Positions 20,761 through 31,833 are shown, counted from the stretch's first letter. The stretch is DNA of 64,000 nt from Rana temporaria (GCF_905171775.1 NC_053501.1:20593162-20657161), one strand, 5' to 3'. Numbers and translations are program-made. The notes: a model not told the origin generated them from the letters alone.

Positions 20761-21180
20761 AATTACAGAGAAGATCAGCCTATTCACATCAGTCCCTCTT
20801 CCCAAAGAAGCTTACAATCTAATATTCCTACGACAGAAACAGTACGATCTATTGGAGGTGAAGCCAAGTTACCCACCAATATATTTCTGGTGCAAGGTTA
20901 TACAAGCACAGACATATAGTGTTGAAAGTTCTTGCAGCCAGTGTGTTTTGTAGGAATTAAGCTAGGACCCCAATTCTAAGAAAGACTGTTGACCCCGGAG
21001 CCAGTAGATTTTGTGTTTGCAGTATGCTGGGGAGCAAGCAATCCAATATTCCAGATGTAAGACACAATTTGGGAGCCAGTGATAGCTGGGACCTCTGCTA
21101 TAGGATCCATCCCAGGTACTCAAACAGATTGCACAATTCAAGGTAATAAATCCTGGGCAAAATCCACTGTGCAGGAACAA
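20761..21180. other. Unassigned sequence
   Basis: Ordinary-complexity DNA. No repeats or ORFs are supported. Confidence 0.3.
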
Positions 21181-21363
21181 TATACCGGGGCTCCTTTTTC
21201 TCTATTACTCTTTCTTGCTTTCTTTTTCTCACTTTGTCTATATTGTCTCCCATTTGTTGATTGCCCTCTCTCTTTTCATCCCCTCAGTCTTAGCTTCTTC
21301 CCCTCCCTCTTCCTCACCCCCCTTCTCTTTTCCTCTTCTTCTCTGTCCCCTATCTCTTGACCA

Positions 21364-21437
<74 letters not shown>

Positions 21438-21960
21438 TCTCTCATTCCCTCTCCACCCTCTTTATTTTTCTCTACCCTCACTCTTCTTTTCCCTTCCCCC
21501 CCCCCCCCCACTCTATTGTCTCTTTTTCTCCCCATTCCTTCCTTTTCTCTTACTCCCTCCCCCTTCCTTTTTTGTCTCTTTTTCTCCTCCCTCTCTGCCT
21601 CAATATTTCCTCTCCTCTTCTCCCTGCCACCTGCCACCCCCCCCCTCTTGCCTTCCCCACTTTTTCTCCCCTTCTCTTTCCCCTACCTTTTTGTTTGCTC
21701 CTTCCCTTCTTTCCCCTTTGTCTTTTCCTTTCCTGTTTGTCTCTCTCTTTCTTCTCCTCTCTTTTCTTTCATCCGCCATTGCCCCATGACCCCCCCCCCC
21801 AATCCTCTCCTTCTTCATCTATCTTTCTTCACGCTCTCTCTCTCTCCCCACTTCTCTATCTCTTCCCCCTCTTCACCTTCCTTCAACCACCCCCTTTTTT
21901 CCCTTTCTCTTCCACCTCTCTAATCCTCCCGTCTCTCTTTCCCTCTTTCCTTCCTTGCAG
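21181..21960 (+). repeat. Long polypyrimidine tract with (CT)n core
   Basis: For roughly 770 bp nearly every base is C or T on the plus strand, with a pure (CT)n run from about 21369 to 21433. It ends TTCCTTCCTTGCAG at about 21960. The 289- and 188-codon frames of S, L, F and P are artefacts of this composition. Confidence 0.95.
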
Positions 21961-22960
21961 GATGATCCATAGTTTAGCATTGCCAAATCAGGTGAAGAAT
22001 TACTTGGCTTTCATGGGGTGGATGGCAGCATTGTATAGAGATGGGGTATTATCAGATATACGCAATCCTATTATAAAGGGGTAAATATAAGTCCAGGGGC
22101 ATACCATAAGAAATGTATAAGCTCATGATATGATATTTCATGTTCCTTTCACTTCTTTTCTTCTGTATGTACAAAGCATTATACTATATTTTCATGGCAT
22201 ATGATTCCTGCCAAACCTGTATTTATTTATATATATATATTTTCCCCTTCTCCAAATTCCTCCAGCCATAATGTCAGGGAGCTCCTAGGTAGGTATAAGG
22301 AGAATGTTTTTTGAGCATGAAGGATTGTGTGCGTCCTGTACGAGGGAGCCGGCTGCTTTACTCTCCCACATACATTTATATCAATTTCTCTTTGCCTCTA
22401 TTGGCACCGCTGGGTATGAACACGACTGATCAAGTGGCGATCCAAGGCAACTGAATTGAGGCAACAAATCAAGCATGTAACCAACAGATGTTTTATTGTC
22501 TGGAAGCCACTGGGAATAGTCCGCCCAGATTTCTTTCTCCCCGGCACAGTTAGGGTCCATAAGCTCACAATTTAAGGAAGGCTCGCCGTTTAACCTTTGC
22601 GCAGCTACCAGCCTCTGCGCGCGGTCTCAATGCACAAGCATGCACGGTGTTAAACAAAAAGCGGTCACAGCAGAGCTGACAGCTTGTAATCTCTTTGGGT
22701 TTAGTTCGTGTTACCTGCCTTCTATCAGAAATGACAGCTTCCTTACTACAAAGTGGTCAAGCCTTGAGGAAAAGCTTCCTTCCCTTTAATTTTATGATAA
22801 TCTAGGAATTCCCACTGCAGGTTCTTTTATAAAAGGGAGTCTATCATCTTTAAGTTATTTTTTTTTAGACCTGCATGTAATGGGATCAGCTTAATGAGAG
22901 TCTGTCTTTTGGAAAACAGCTCTTCTAACTGCAGCAGTTCAATAGTTAATGTAACATTTG
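21961..22960. other. Unassigned sequence; 22480-22830 possibly conserved
   Basis: No element ends. The stretch 22480-22830 has balanced composition and no simple repeats, and may be unique functional noncoding DNA. This is a guess from composition. Confidence 0.25.
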
Positions 22961-22967
22961 GTCTACT

Positions 22968-23526
22968 GCAATGTTTCTCACCCTTTGAAAGTATGCAAAA
23001 TCTCAAGGCACCCCAGTCTAAAATTAGGGTCCCTTTTCACATCAGAAGCCAGACATTTCAGAGTTGTTACTCTCACTTCCCTCAGCCCCCCCTTCTTTCA
23101 CATCAGAGTCCACAGCCCCCTTGCTCTCATTACTCTCAGCCCCCTTCTTTCACACCAGAGTCCTCAGCAGCGGTGACCTGTCTATTAGGGGCAGGAATTA
23201 TGGGGCCCCTTACACAGCTTCAGGCATGAGCCCACCTGGAGCAGAGAAACGGGGCAGGGGGGGGGGGGGGGTGCTGCTGCCTGAGATTGAGAAGCGGGGG
23301 GGGCTGCCACGAATCGAATTGAGAAGCGGGGGGGGGGGGGCTCTTTACAAAAAAAAGAAGAAATAAAGAAAAATATATATAATAAAAGGGGGGTAGCCCC
23401 AAAATAAATAAATATATAAACAAAAATAAAAAAATATACATTTATAAAAAAAAAAGGGGGTCATCCTTTATAGTCCCGATGAAGGAGAAGATTTTTGCCC
23501 CTGACATAGGTTGAAATACCTTAAAT
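22968..23526. other. hAT-like left end, degraded tandem repeats and G-runs
   Basis: CAATGTTTCTCACCCTTTG near 22968 resembles a decayed hAT terminus (compare CAGTGTTTCTCAACC). Units like CTTTCACATCAGAGTCCACAG repeat three times at 23085-23160. G-runs of 7-16 lie at 23255-23342. A matching right terminus was not found. Confidence 0.4.
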
Positions 23527-23654
23527 CAGTGGTCTCAAAGTACCGGCCCGCGGGCCGCAAATGGACCAGTTATAAATGGCCCGCAGGCAGGGTGGAAGTG
23601 GGGGGAGCAAAGAGTAAAAAAAAAAAAAAAAAACTTTTTTTTTTTTGTGAGCTG

Positions 23655-24371
23655 GTGCTATCTGGTGGTGAGCCGTTGGTATTACAAGTTATTACCACCA
23701 GATGTGAGCTGGCGCCATCTGGTGGTGGCCGTTGGTATTACAAGTTAAGCATTACAAGTTAAACAGCATTTCTAATGTAATTTTTCACTATTTTCACTGC
23801 CATCTTCTTCCCTCTAATTAGAACCCCCAAACATTATATATATTTTTTATCCTAACACCCTAGAGAATAAAATGGCGATCGTTGCAATACTTTCTGTTAC
23901 GCCGTATTTGCGCAGCGGTCTTACAAGCGCACTTTTTTGGGAAAAAATTACACTTTTTTAATTAAAAAATAAGACAACAGTAAAGTTATCCCCATTTTTT
24001 TTTTTATATTATGAAAGATAATGTTACGCCGAGTAAATTCATACCCAACATGTCACGCTTCAAAATTGCGTCCGCTTGTGGAATGCCGACAAACTTTTTT
24101 ACCCTTTAAAATCTTCATAGGTGATGTTTAAATAAATCTACAGGTTGCATGTTTTAAGTTACAGAGGAGGTCTAGTGCTAGAATTACTGCTCTCGCTCTA
24201 CCAATCGCAGCGATACCTCACATGTGTGGTTTGAACACTGTTTACATATGCGGGCGCTGCTCGCGTATGTGTTCGCTTCTGCGCGCAAGCCCGTCGGGAC
24301 GGGGTGCGTTTTCTGGCTCCTAACTTTTTTAGCTGGCTCCTAGATTCCAAGCAAATTTGTCAAACCCTGAC
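23655..24371 (+). repeat. Shared core plus right end of a second hAT inside the first
   Basis: From GAGCTGGTGCTATCTGGTGG to CAAATTTGTCAAACCCTG this matches 38890-39451, including the right terminal repeat of that element. Its left terminus CAGGGCTCGACAAATCC is missing here. It is a fusion of two hAT types or an insertion that lost its left end. GCTGGCGCCATCTGGTGG is duplicated at the start. Confidence 0.8.
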
Positions 24372-24480
24372 TTACACCAGTGCTGGTGGTAATAATGCGC
24401 TCGCTGACACCAGTGCTGGGGGTTAATAATGTGTTCGCTGACACCAGTACTGTTGTTTTTGAAGTTTGAAAGTTTGCATG
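24372..24480 (+). repeat. Short minisatellite, GACACCAGTGCTGG units
   Basis: Three units containing ACACCAGTGCTGG, with a TAATAATG spacer in two, are about 40 bp apart between 24375 and 24460. Confidence 0.7.
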
Positions 24481-24553
24481 CGGCCCCCCATGGCATATGA
24501 AAACTTGTCTTGTGGCCCTCAGGTAATTTGAGTTTGAGACCCCTGCCTTAAAT

Positions 24554-25707
24554 GCTAATAAAGCAGACTTCCTAGTTTCAGCCTTTCTGTTATCCTCGAC
24601 TTCCTTGTAAATGAACTGTTATTAAGTTAAGAGAATAAGTCCACCCTGTAAAAGAAGGTAAATACTACAGTTTTTTTGATTATTTGACAATTTTATTATT
24701 TTAACGAAATCGCACATTAGTTGGATAATAAAATCTAAGCATGTATGGCCACCATAGTTGGTGTCTCTCACTAGGCCAGTGCTTCTCACCCTGGTCTGTC
24801 GCCTCAAGTTTTCAGGGGTCACATATCTGCCCCCCCTCTGCTAGCACAAGTACTCTGCCAATGCATCCCCTAGCACATATCTTCTTACCTCCCTCCCCCA
24901 AATCAAAGAGATGCCAGCTGCCACAGAGGGGATGATCATAGTATCTGGGACCCTGGCACCCCCACAAGATGCAGGGCATTTGCCCCAGGATGCCCACGCT
25001 AGCGCCTGGTTTCATGTCCTCATTGTTCGTTTTTGCTTTGATGTTGCTGCAATTCCTCTCTGTTCTGGACACTTCCTGGTTGTCTGTTTCCTGATCACCA
25101 CAGTACTGGGAGATTTCTCACTGTGGTGACTAATCAAGGAGGTGTGTCTAAAACCCCTCAGCACCAATCCAGTTTCGTTTTGCAAAACCTTCACTGCTCT
25201 CTATTGGCTCTCTGGCTCTGTACATCAGAGAACCAGGAAACAACAGCAAAAACAAAACTAAACTGTAGGTACATTATATGATTGGTTTTTATCTATTTTT
25301 AATCATTTTAAAAGGAATCAGTTAACTATTATGTCTCTATACCCTGTAATCATTAATTTCAGCAAAACATTTTTTTCCTTTAGTGACCGTTTAAGTATAA
25401 TGGTAGACATCTATGATTGTGCAGAATTCTTACATGAAAGAATGTAAGTAAAAGCAAAACTCATTATTTTCAAACCAGGCAAAACAAAAATAGCTTCTCG
25501 TTAGTATAAGCAACATAAACAGTATGTAGATTCTGATAAGAAAACACCTACTGCTCACCGCCAGTAACACTTGTCCCTTAACAGGGTTTCGAAGTCCCGG
25601 GCTGTTCCAGGAGTCCTGAAAGGTTGCAAGAACCCAGTGGGGTCTTAACTGATCAACAACCTCCAGTCCTCTGTTGTTGTTACACAGTACACCTCAGGGA
25701 CACCTAC
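24554..25707. other. Unassigned sequence
   Basis: CAGTGCTTCTCACCCTGG at 24779 resembles a hAT end without a partner. The rest has no delimitable element. The 86- and 72-codon frames are featureless. Confidence 0.3.
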
Positions 25708-25710
25708 TGA

Positions 25711-25945
25711 GGCCTCGTACACACGACCGAGTTTCTTGGCAAAAACCAGCAAGAAACTTGCTGGGAGATATTTTTTTGCCGAGGAAACCGGTCGTGTGTA
25801 CATTTTCGTCGAGGAAACTGTCTCTATTTCCTTGACGGGAATGGAGAAAATTGGCTTGTCGAGTTTCTCGACGGCTTCACAAGGAACTCGACGAGCAAAA
25901 CGATGTGTTTCACCCATCGAGTTTCTCGGTCGTGTGTACGAGGCC
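25711..25945. mobile_element. Harbinger-like MITE, GGCCTCGTACACACG family
   Basis: GGCCTCGTACACACGACCGA pairs with TCGGTCGTGTGTACGAGGCC. The flanks are TGA (25708-25710) and TAA (25946-25948), a one-base-decayed TAA duplication. The interior is palindromic, with GAGTTTCTTGG and GAGTTTCTCG copies. 235 bp. Confidence 0.85.
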
Positions 25946-25948
25946 TAA

Positions 25949-26409
25949 GTGTTTCCTGCTCCCTTTCAGACCTGTCCTATAGGCAGGTTAACACTTTTAA
26001 GACCACAGTCCCCAAATTCAGGGTTGGATCTCTTACCCACCCAGAGTTTCTCTGAGGTCCCAAATGGGGTCTCATCAATTCTGAGAGAGCGGTAAATAAG
26101 TTCTGTCTTCTCCATCCAGACCACCCTAGAAACCCCTCACCCTGGGTGAGAACCCCTGAGTACTCAACAAAATGTATTTTTTCATCTCCCTTAAAGGGAC
26201 CTCAACCCAAATAACGGGGACACATATCTTCCATCCAGGACCCATCCTAGGTGTCCTGTACCATAAAGATCATTAAAGTCAAGTTAAAGTAAGGAACCAC
26301 TAATCATTTTATTTTATACCTTTAAGTCAGTGACATAAGTACTGGACAAGCATGACAGCCAGGGAATCAATATTTTCAAGAGGCTCCACACTTACCCAGT
26401 ATGCTTCCT
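25949..26409. other. Unassigned sequence
   Basis: A T2-like TTAAAGGGACCTCAACCC occurs at 26193 with no partner. Nothing else can be delimited. Confidence 0.3.
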
Positions 26410-26880
26410 TTAACCCCTTTATGGTCCAATTTCTGCAGTTATTTCATTCCTCGTCTTACTGCATCTGCAGCTGTATTGTCTCTTGTGTTGAAGTAGTTTG
26501 TACTTCATGCCCAAATTAAGTGACTTATTTGGAAGTCAATTAATCAATCGCTTCTTAGTGAGAAATCAATTTGTTATTGACGAATAAATTCAGAGCTGGC
26601 GGTATGTATGCATGGAGAGTACATGATTAATTAAAACAACCATTGATTAACCGTTCTCTTTTATTCTGCTGAAAATTACATTGCAGGCAGAGGGTACAGA
26701 TAGCCCTTTGTTACATGCTAATTGCTCAGAGGCCTTCAGAAACAGTATTTTACAACATGTTCTTTAAAATTTTAACAAACTGGATTTGTGTAAAGCTGGA
26801 TTTTTCCTTCAATGGTTTCAACCTGCTAATGTCATATTAAAATAAAGCATTTCCATTTTCATTACATACCTTATTTTAGA
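26410..26880. other. Unique AT-rich block, possible conserved noncoding element
   Basis: Repeat-free, with many ATTA/TTAAT cores such as CAATTAATCAATCG (26537) and GATTAATTAAAAC (26625). It shows no decay into simple repeats. Candidate enhancer-like sequence on composition only. Confidence 0.35.
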
Positions 26881-27108
26881 CCCAATGGCATCATCATTGG
26901 GTCTCTGTGCTTCTCTATGCCATGCAGGCAAATTATGGTTGGTGGGAGGAGCTGGCAGGGTGCTGTACATAACTTTGTGAAAACATCACAGCTCCCTGTC
27001 TCAGCGCTGCTCTCAAGAGGATCTTGCCCTAAAACCAAAAATCAAAAAAGCAGTCGGGGGAGTTATGCAAATATCAAAATGCCTAAATGGGTAGATCAGT
27101 CTGGAGGT

Positions 27109-27772
27109 CAGTGGCGGTGCGTCCATAGTGGGCGCAGGAGCGACGCCCCTTCTCTCCCCTGCACCCGTCACTCAAGTCAACAATACATAGATTCATGCAT
27201 TGCATGAATCTATGTGTTGTCGCCTGCGCCGCCCACTATTCAGATGGACGGCCGCCTGGTGAGCGCCAGCCATCTGAATAACAGCAGTTGGTTGGTTTTG
27301 AAAGTGTCTATCAGAGCCAGCAGCTCTCATAGGCTTCCCGATTACAGCCTGTGGGCTCTGATCAGCTTCCAAATAGTTAACCAGAGGGCGCACAGAGTAT
27401 GCGTTCCCTGGTTAACACTGACACGCGTCTCAGCCAATCAGGTTCACTGGGTCTGGTTAAGGGTAACCCGATTGGCTGAAGCGACATCAAGGGCGGGAGA
27501 AGACATCGAGGGAGCGTGGAGGGAGCATGGCTGACCCGAGAAAAGTAAGTGTCGGGCGAGGGGGGTTGTTTGGGGCAATCTGGCGGCATTTTACGGGGCA
27601 AACTGGCGGTTTTTGAGGGAGCAAACTGGCGGCAATTGATGGGCACAGTGGCGACAATTGATGGCACAGTAGCAACAATTGATGGCATGGCACAGTAGCG
27701 ACAATTGATGGGCACAGTTGATTTTTTTTTTCATTTGTTTGCGCCCCCCCCCCCAAAAAAAAAATTTGAGCA
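27109..27772. mobile_element. hAT-like element, CAGTGGCGGTGCGTC left end
   Basis: It starts CAGTGGCGGTGCGTCC, close to the CAGTGGCGGC terminus of the element at 35761-38165. It runs through a GC-rich body with GCAATTGATGGGCACAGTGGC-type units at 27630-27720 and ends at GCGCCCCCCCCC, A-run, TTTGAGCAC, which matches the subterminal part of that family. The last bases GCCGCCACTG are lost. No duplication can be tested. Confidence 0.6.
27641..27720 (+). repeat. Short tandem run of GGCGACAATTGATGGCACAG units
   Basis: Four related 20-25 bp units lie inside the hAT-like element. The minus-strand proline/cysteine frames over it are artefacts. Confidence 0.7.
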
Positions 27773-27840
27773 CATTTGGGTTTGGGCATTCCTCAACAGG
27801 CAGAATTTGTATGTAGACCACTCTAGGTAACAGCCACATG

Positions 27841-28708
27841 TGATGCTGGGCCCCTATGAATAAAGGAACTTAAATCCAATGAATGAAAGGAGTGGGCTTG
27901 GGACAGGCAAGCTGGAGAGCAAAGGACAAGATGAATGTGCTAGTATAGAGTAGGGGTTACGTTATTTCCCCCTGTCTTCTAGAGAATTCTAGAAGTATAG
28001 TGGAAGGAAGAACAGAGCAGGCAGCCTGAATATATATGGTACTAATCCCTGGGGAGGTGTGCTCAGAAGGTGGAGGGAGAGTCTATAAATAGTCTGAGGC
28101 CTGAGCAGCAGAGTGCAGTGTTCCTGGGTTCAGTCCTGCAGGAGGAGACCCCTGAGACAGGATCTTAGAGGAAGCTGTGAGAAAGGCATTGACATCCCAG
28201 TTAGGCTTAGCTGGGGGGCCTATTTGCAGATCTGTGTCCAGGGATCAAGTTGGATCAGGAGGGAGCTTACTGGAGAGAGCCAGGAGAAAGTTAGTGGGAA
28301 AGAGTCCAGCTGTCCTATGGTGGTGTGAGTCTACATCTTCCTCACTAGGAAGAGCCTGGTGGATTATGGCAGGAGGCCACCAATGATCATGTGGCTATTT
28401 GAGTAGAAGACCCCCAGTGTTGAAGGAATTTGACAGTGTGTAGCATAGAGATCCTGCTGGACATTTTGCCTTGTAAATTGCAGACAACAGTGTGTGCAGT
28501 ACAGCCAGAAATTGATGAAGTTATTCAGTTCTACAGTTTTTAGGGTATACCATGCTCTCCCTCTCTATCCCATTTAATTTTTCCAATAAAAACCCACATT
28601 TTTTTTTTAGCCAGTGGAAGAATGAAGAAAATCCTGAGTGCCTGGCTGTGTGTGTTTTAAGGGGAGAGACAGAACTGTGTTCGCCAATGGCTCCCCTGGG
28701 GTTGTGAT
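27841..28708 (+). mobile_element. LTR-like segment (candidate solo LTR)
   Basis: ACATG flanks both sides (27836-27840, 28709-28713). Inside are a TATA box (CTATAAAT, 28083-28090) and a poly(A) signal (AATAAA, 28585-28590) in LTR-like order. The ends do not form a clean TG...CA at these boundaries. With the alternative boundaries TGTGATG...GTGATACA there is no duplication. So the class is likely but the edges are uncertain. Confidence 0.45.
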
Positions 28709-28713
28709 ACATG

Positions 28714-29037
28714 ATGTGAAAACTGGGGGAAATGACTGTGCTAAATCAATTACGATATGTGAAGCTGCTGACATTTAAACAAACAAAGTCAAAAGAATAT
28801 ACAAATACTTAATGTAGCGCTAAAATTCAATAGAAGTATAAAGTGTATAATCCAAATAAGGAGTGACAATAATAAAATATGCAAAACAGTGTAGTGTTCA
28901 ATGCGTGAGAATAGGATTGCTTGAATAATGAAACCATGCAATCACTGAAAGGTAGTGAATGTCCATAGGTATAAAAAGAGTCCACCCCAGAACAAAAGCT
29001 AGGGAAAATATAACTGGAAGGTGATGAACCAATAAAC
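28714..29037. other. AT-rich retroposon-like flank
   Basis: AATGTAGCGCTAAAATTCAATAG and AAATAAGGAGTGACAATAATA style sequence resembles frog retroposon 5-prime flanks, but I cannot delimit an element. Confidence 0.3.
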
Positions 29038-29551
29038 CACTCATGTGATAACATATCCACAACCAACTAATGAAGATGGGTACTCTTACCGGAAAGAATG
29101 GACACACATGACGATGGTAGTAGGTCAAAACAGGCTTGTAACGACCAATTCCTTGGATGTTCAGGGAAAATCTGACTGGAACCAGGTTATGGATCGATCC
29201 AACGGATGGTCACAGATGATGGATGTTCTTTTACTGCTGTAGGTTGGCTGGCACCTGTGGTTCCACAAGCTTGTGTTCCGTTGGATCGTGCTAAGTGCAG
29301 CAAGAGCTGAACACAAGCTTGTGGAACCACAGGTGCCAGCCAACCTATGGCAGTAAAAGAACATCCATCATCTGTGACCATCCGTTGGATCAATCCATAA
29401 CCGTGTTCCAGTCAGATTTTCCCTGCACATCTTTGGAGTCCAAGAGATTGGTCATTACAAGCCTGTTTAAATCACTGCCGTTGGCATGTGTGCCCATTCT
29501 TTCCGGTAAGAGTACCCATCTTCATTAGTTGGTTGCGGATCACCATGAGTG
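29038..29551. repeat. 514-bp palindrome with arms of about 240 bp
   Basis: The left arm 29038-29278 and right arm 29309-29551 are inverted complements. Examples are CACTCATG/CATGAGTG at the outer ends, AACCAACTAATGAAGATGGG, GGTTGGCTGGCACCTGTGG and GAACACAAGCTTGTG near a 30-nt loop. Each arm carries several private differences. No coding frame. Confidence 0.88.
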
Positions 29552-29553
29552 CT

Positions 29554-29640
29554 TTAAAGGGGTAGTAAAGGTAAAAAAATAGCTTCCTTTACCTTAGTGC
29601 AGTCCTACTTCACTTACCTCATCCTTCCATTTTGTAAACT
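29554..29640 (+). mobile_element. T2/Kolobok-like MITE left end
   Basis: TTAAAGGGGTAGTAAAGGT and the following TAGCTTCCTTTACCTTAGTG match the complete copy at 33878-34025. The right end is not evident. Confidence 0.65.
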
Positions 29641-30180
29641 GAAGTCCTAGCAATTGGATCTGTCCAAAAATAATAATAAAGCAGTTTATCAACAAACTTG
29701 CTCAGCCAAAAGATAAAAAGAAACATTGTTTCTTTTTATCTTACTGTTTTTCTTCATCTACAGATCAAAGGGATGAACTTCAATCTGCAGATGAAGTCAG
29801 TTTAAAGCAACCTGTCATATAAAAAACATACATTTTTTATTTTTTTTTATTTGACAGGTTGCTTAAAACTGATAATAATATTTAATAATGTTCCTTCTGT
29901 TTAACCCCTTAATTTATTCTAATCAGCCTTAATTAACTCCTTATTCTCCTCCATTTAATTATTACTTTCCTACTGATTTATTTTTTCACTTCTATTTTAT
30001 AAACTATTAATAATTAAAACTTCTTTTTGCTTGCTTTGTTCGTTAATATTTTTTATACCTTTAACATATAATTACACGTTTCACATTGAAAGAAGAGCAA
30101 AATGTAAAAAAAGAAATGCATTTTATTTGTAAATAACTTTTCAATGCTTTGCAGCATTGCTGACAGCTGAATTGTAAACA
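29641..30180. other. Unassigned AT-rich sequence
   Basis: A small hairpin (AACCTGTCA at 29810 with TGACAGGTT at 29854) and AT-rich runs. No gene or element ends. Confidence 0.3.
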
Positions 30181-30184
30181 AAAC

Positions 30185-30297
30185 AGTTGCGGTAATTGGT
30201 ATCGGAGAGTACTAAAATAAAGCGACGCAGTGCCGGAAGCTGAAATTTCACCTGGGCAGGAGGGGGGTATATGTGCCCAGTAAGCAAGTGGTTAAAG
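30185..30297 (+). mobile_element. Right end of a TTAA-type element
   Basis: AAAGCGACGCAGTGCCGGAAG and the final GTAAGCAAGTGGTTAA at 30282-30297 resemble the right end of the TTAA elements at 10612-12667 and 50191-52780. The left part is missing or unrecognised. Confidence 0.5.
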
Positions 30298-30541
30298 TGT
30301 ATGCATTTCCCCACCCCAAAAAAAACTTTTTTTGTTGTAGATAGAATAGGAAAGAGCTAATACCCCATCTAGTTATTTCACTTCACTTCCAGCCCTGGAG
30401 GAAACCAATCCAAACTGAGGGGAGGAAAGTTACTATACATGTTATGTTTGGGGAATTGTCAGCTCAAGTGTAATGCCCACCAGTGAGTTCAGTCCACACC
30501 AGATATGCTATTTCAGGGCTTGCTGGCCCACTTTTATTTAA

Positions 30542-30577
30542 AGCAGAGGTTTTTCCGCTTTTGGGTGGAACTCCGCT
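30542..30577. mobile_element. 36-bp terminal-repeat-only T2-like relic
   Basis: TTAA (30538-30541) and TTAA (30578-30581) flank AGCAGAGGTT...GGAACTCCGCT. Only the terminal repeats remain. The same termini bound the complete element at 60161-60956. Confidence 0.65.
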
Positions 30578-30661
30578 TTAAGAACGAAAAGAAAGTCCAA
30601 CAAAACAAAAACAGTTTCCCTCACAGAAGTTCCTACCATCACTTCATCATATGGAAATAAA

Positions 30662-31381
30662 GGGCCAGATTCACAGTAGAAATACGCCAGCGTATCTACT
30701 GATACTCCGGCGTATTTTCAAATTTGCCGCGTCGTATCTTTAGTTTGAATCCTCAAACCAAGATACGACGGCTTTTGGCATCGATCCGACAGGCGTACGG
30801 CTTCATACGCCTTTGGATCGTAGGTGTAATACTTTGGCGCCCGATGGGTGGAGTTCGCGTTGTTTTCCGCGTCGGGTATGCTAATTAGCTGTTTACGGCG
30901 ATCCACGAAGGTACGCGCGTTCATTGCATTCTCTTACGTCGTCGCTAGTCGGCTTTTCCCGGCGTAAAGTTACAGCTGCTATTTCATGGCTTATATTTAG
31001 ACCTGCCATGTTAAAGTATGGCCGTCGTTCCCGCGTTGAATTTTTAATTTTTTTTTTTTGCGTAAGTCGTCCGGGAATAGGAAAGGACTTAACGCACGTC
31101 GCCGTTCGAAAAAATACGTCAGTGCAACGTCATTTCGCGCAAAGCACGGCGGGAAATTTGAAAACGGAGCATGCGCAGTACGTTCGGCGCGGGAACGCGC
31201 CTAATTTAAATGATACACGCCCCATTTAAATTAGGCGGGCTTGCGCCGGACGGATTTACGCTACGCTGCCGCAAGTTTACAGGCAAGTGCTTTGTGAATC
31301 AAGCACATGCCCGTAAAACTTGCGGCGGTGTAACGTAAATGACATACGTTACGCCGCCGCAATTGTATGTGAATCTGGCCC
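30662..31381. mobile_element. CpG-rich foldback MITE, GGGCCAGATTC family (copy E)
   Basis: GGGCCAGATTCACAGTAG pairs with ATGTGAATCTGGCCC. AAA lies on both sides (30659-30661, 31382-31384). The interior is a full set of family blocks, including GCCGTCGTTCCCGCG, GCGTAAGTCGTCC, GAGCATGCGCAG and the paired CAAGTGCTTTGTG/CAAGCAC region. 720 bp. Confidence 0.9.
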
Positions 31382-31384
31382 AAA

Positions 31385-31833
31385 ATACTTTAGCCTCTGG
31401 GCTAAAGCGCTGTTTGGGTCTCAGGCTTAGACCTCTATTCCCACAGACCAACTCACTCTCAACATCCTTGCGCTTTCATGCCACCTTTGCATCTGACACT
31501 CATCTCTCTTTCTCAGCTCCCTGATGCTCTGGCCCTCAGGCTGGGTTTAACAACTTATTTTTTATTGCGTGAGTGTTTCCGCTCTTTACACATAGGGCAA
31601 CCCATTCACTTGAATAGGCTGCCCTACGCACAACAAATGCCCCAAAGAAGCTCCAAAACCCTTTTAGGATTGTTGCTACCAATGCTTGGGGTGCCATTAA
31701 CAATTAATGGCACTGCAAGCGCAATGTGCATTTTTTTTTCTCTTTGCTGTGCTTTCTGGAAATGCCAAGTGTGAATGGAGCCCAGGCTACACCTGCACTG
31801 TGCAGACATGCGCACTCTGGCTGCCCCCTTGCA
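31385..31833. other. Unassigned sequence
   Basis: A palindromic piece (CCATTAACAATTAATGG at 31692) is visible. Nothing can be delimited. Confidence 0.3.

Larger units (their letters stand above)
23527..24545. mobile_element. hAT element with CAGTGGTCTCAAA termini
   Basis: CAGTGGTCTCAAAGTACCGG and the right end, in reverse complement CAGGGGTCTCAAACTC, form hAT-type terminal repeats. The 8-bp duplication CCTTAAAT is exact (23519-23526, 24546-24553). A GGCCCGCGGGCCGCAAATGG block follows the left end, typical of hAT-Charlie-like elements. The 1019-bp interior includes the repeat core shared with 526-1018 and 38783-39451, then three CACCAGTGCTGG units. No transposase. Confidence 0.93.

Noticed and set aside
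21215..22084. 289-codon plus-strand open frame
   Set aside because: It is the polypyrimidine tract (S, L, F, P only). Composition explains the lack of stops.
26881..26912. Terminator-like hairpin AGACCCAATGG/CCATTGGGTCT
   Set aside because: A short stem in vertebrate DNA with no gene upstream; no basis for calling a terminator.
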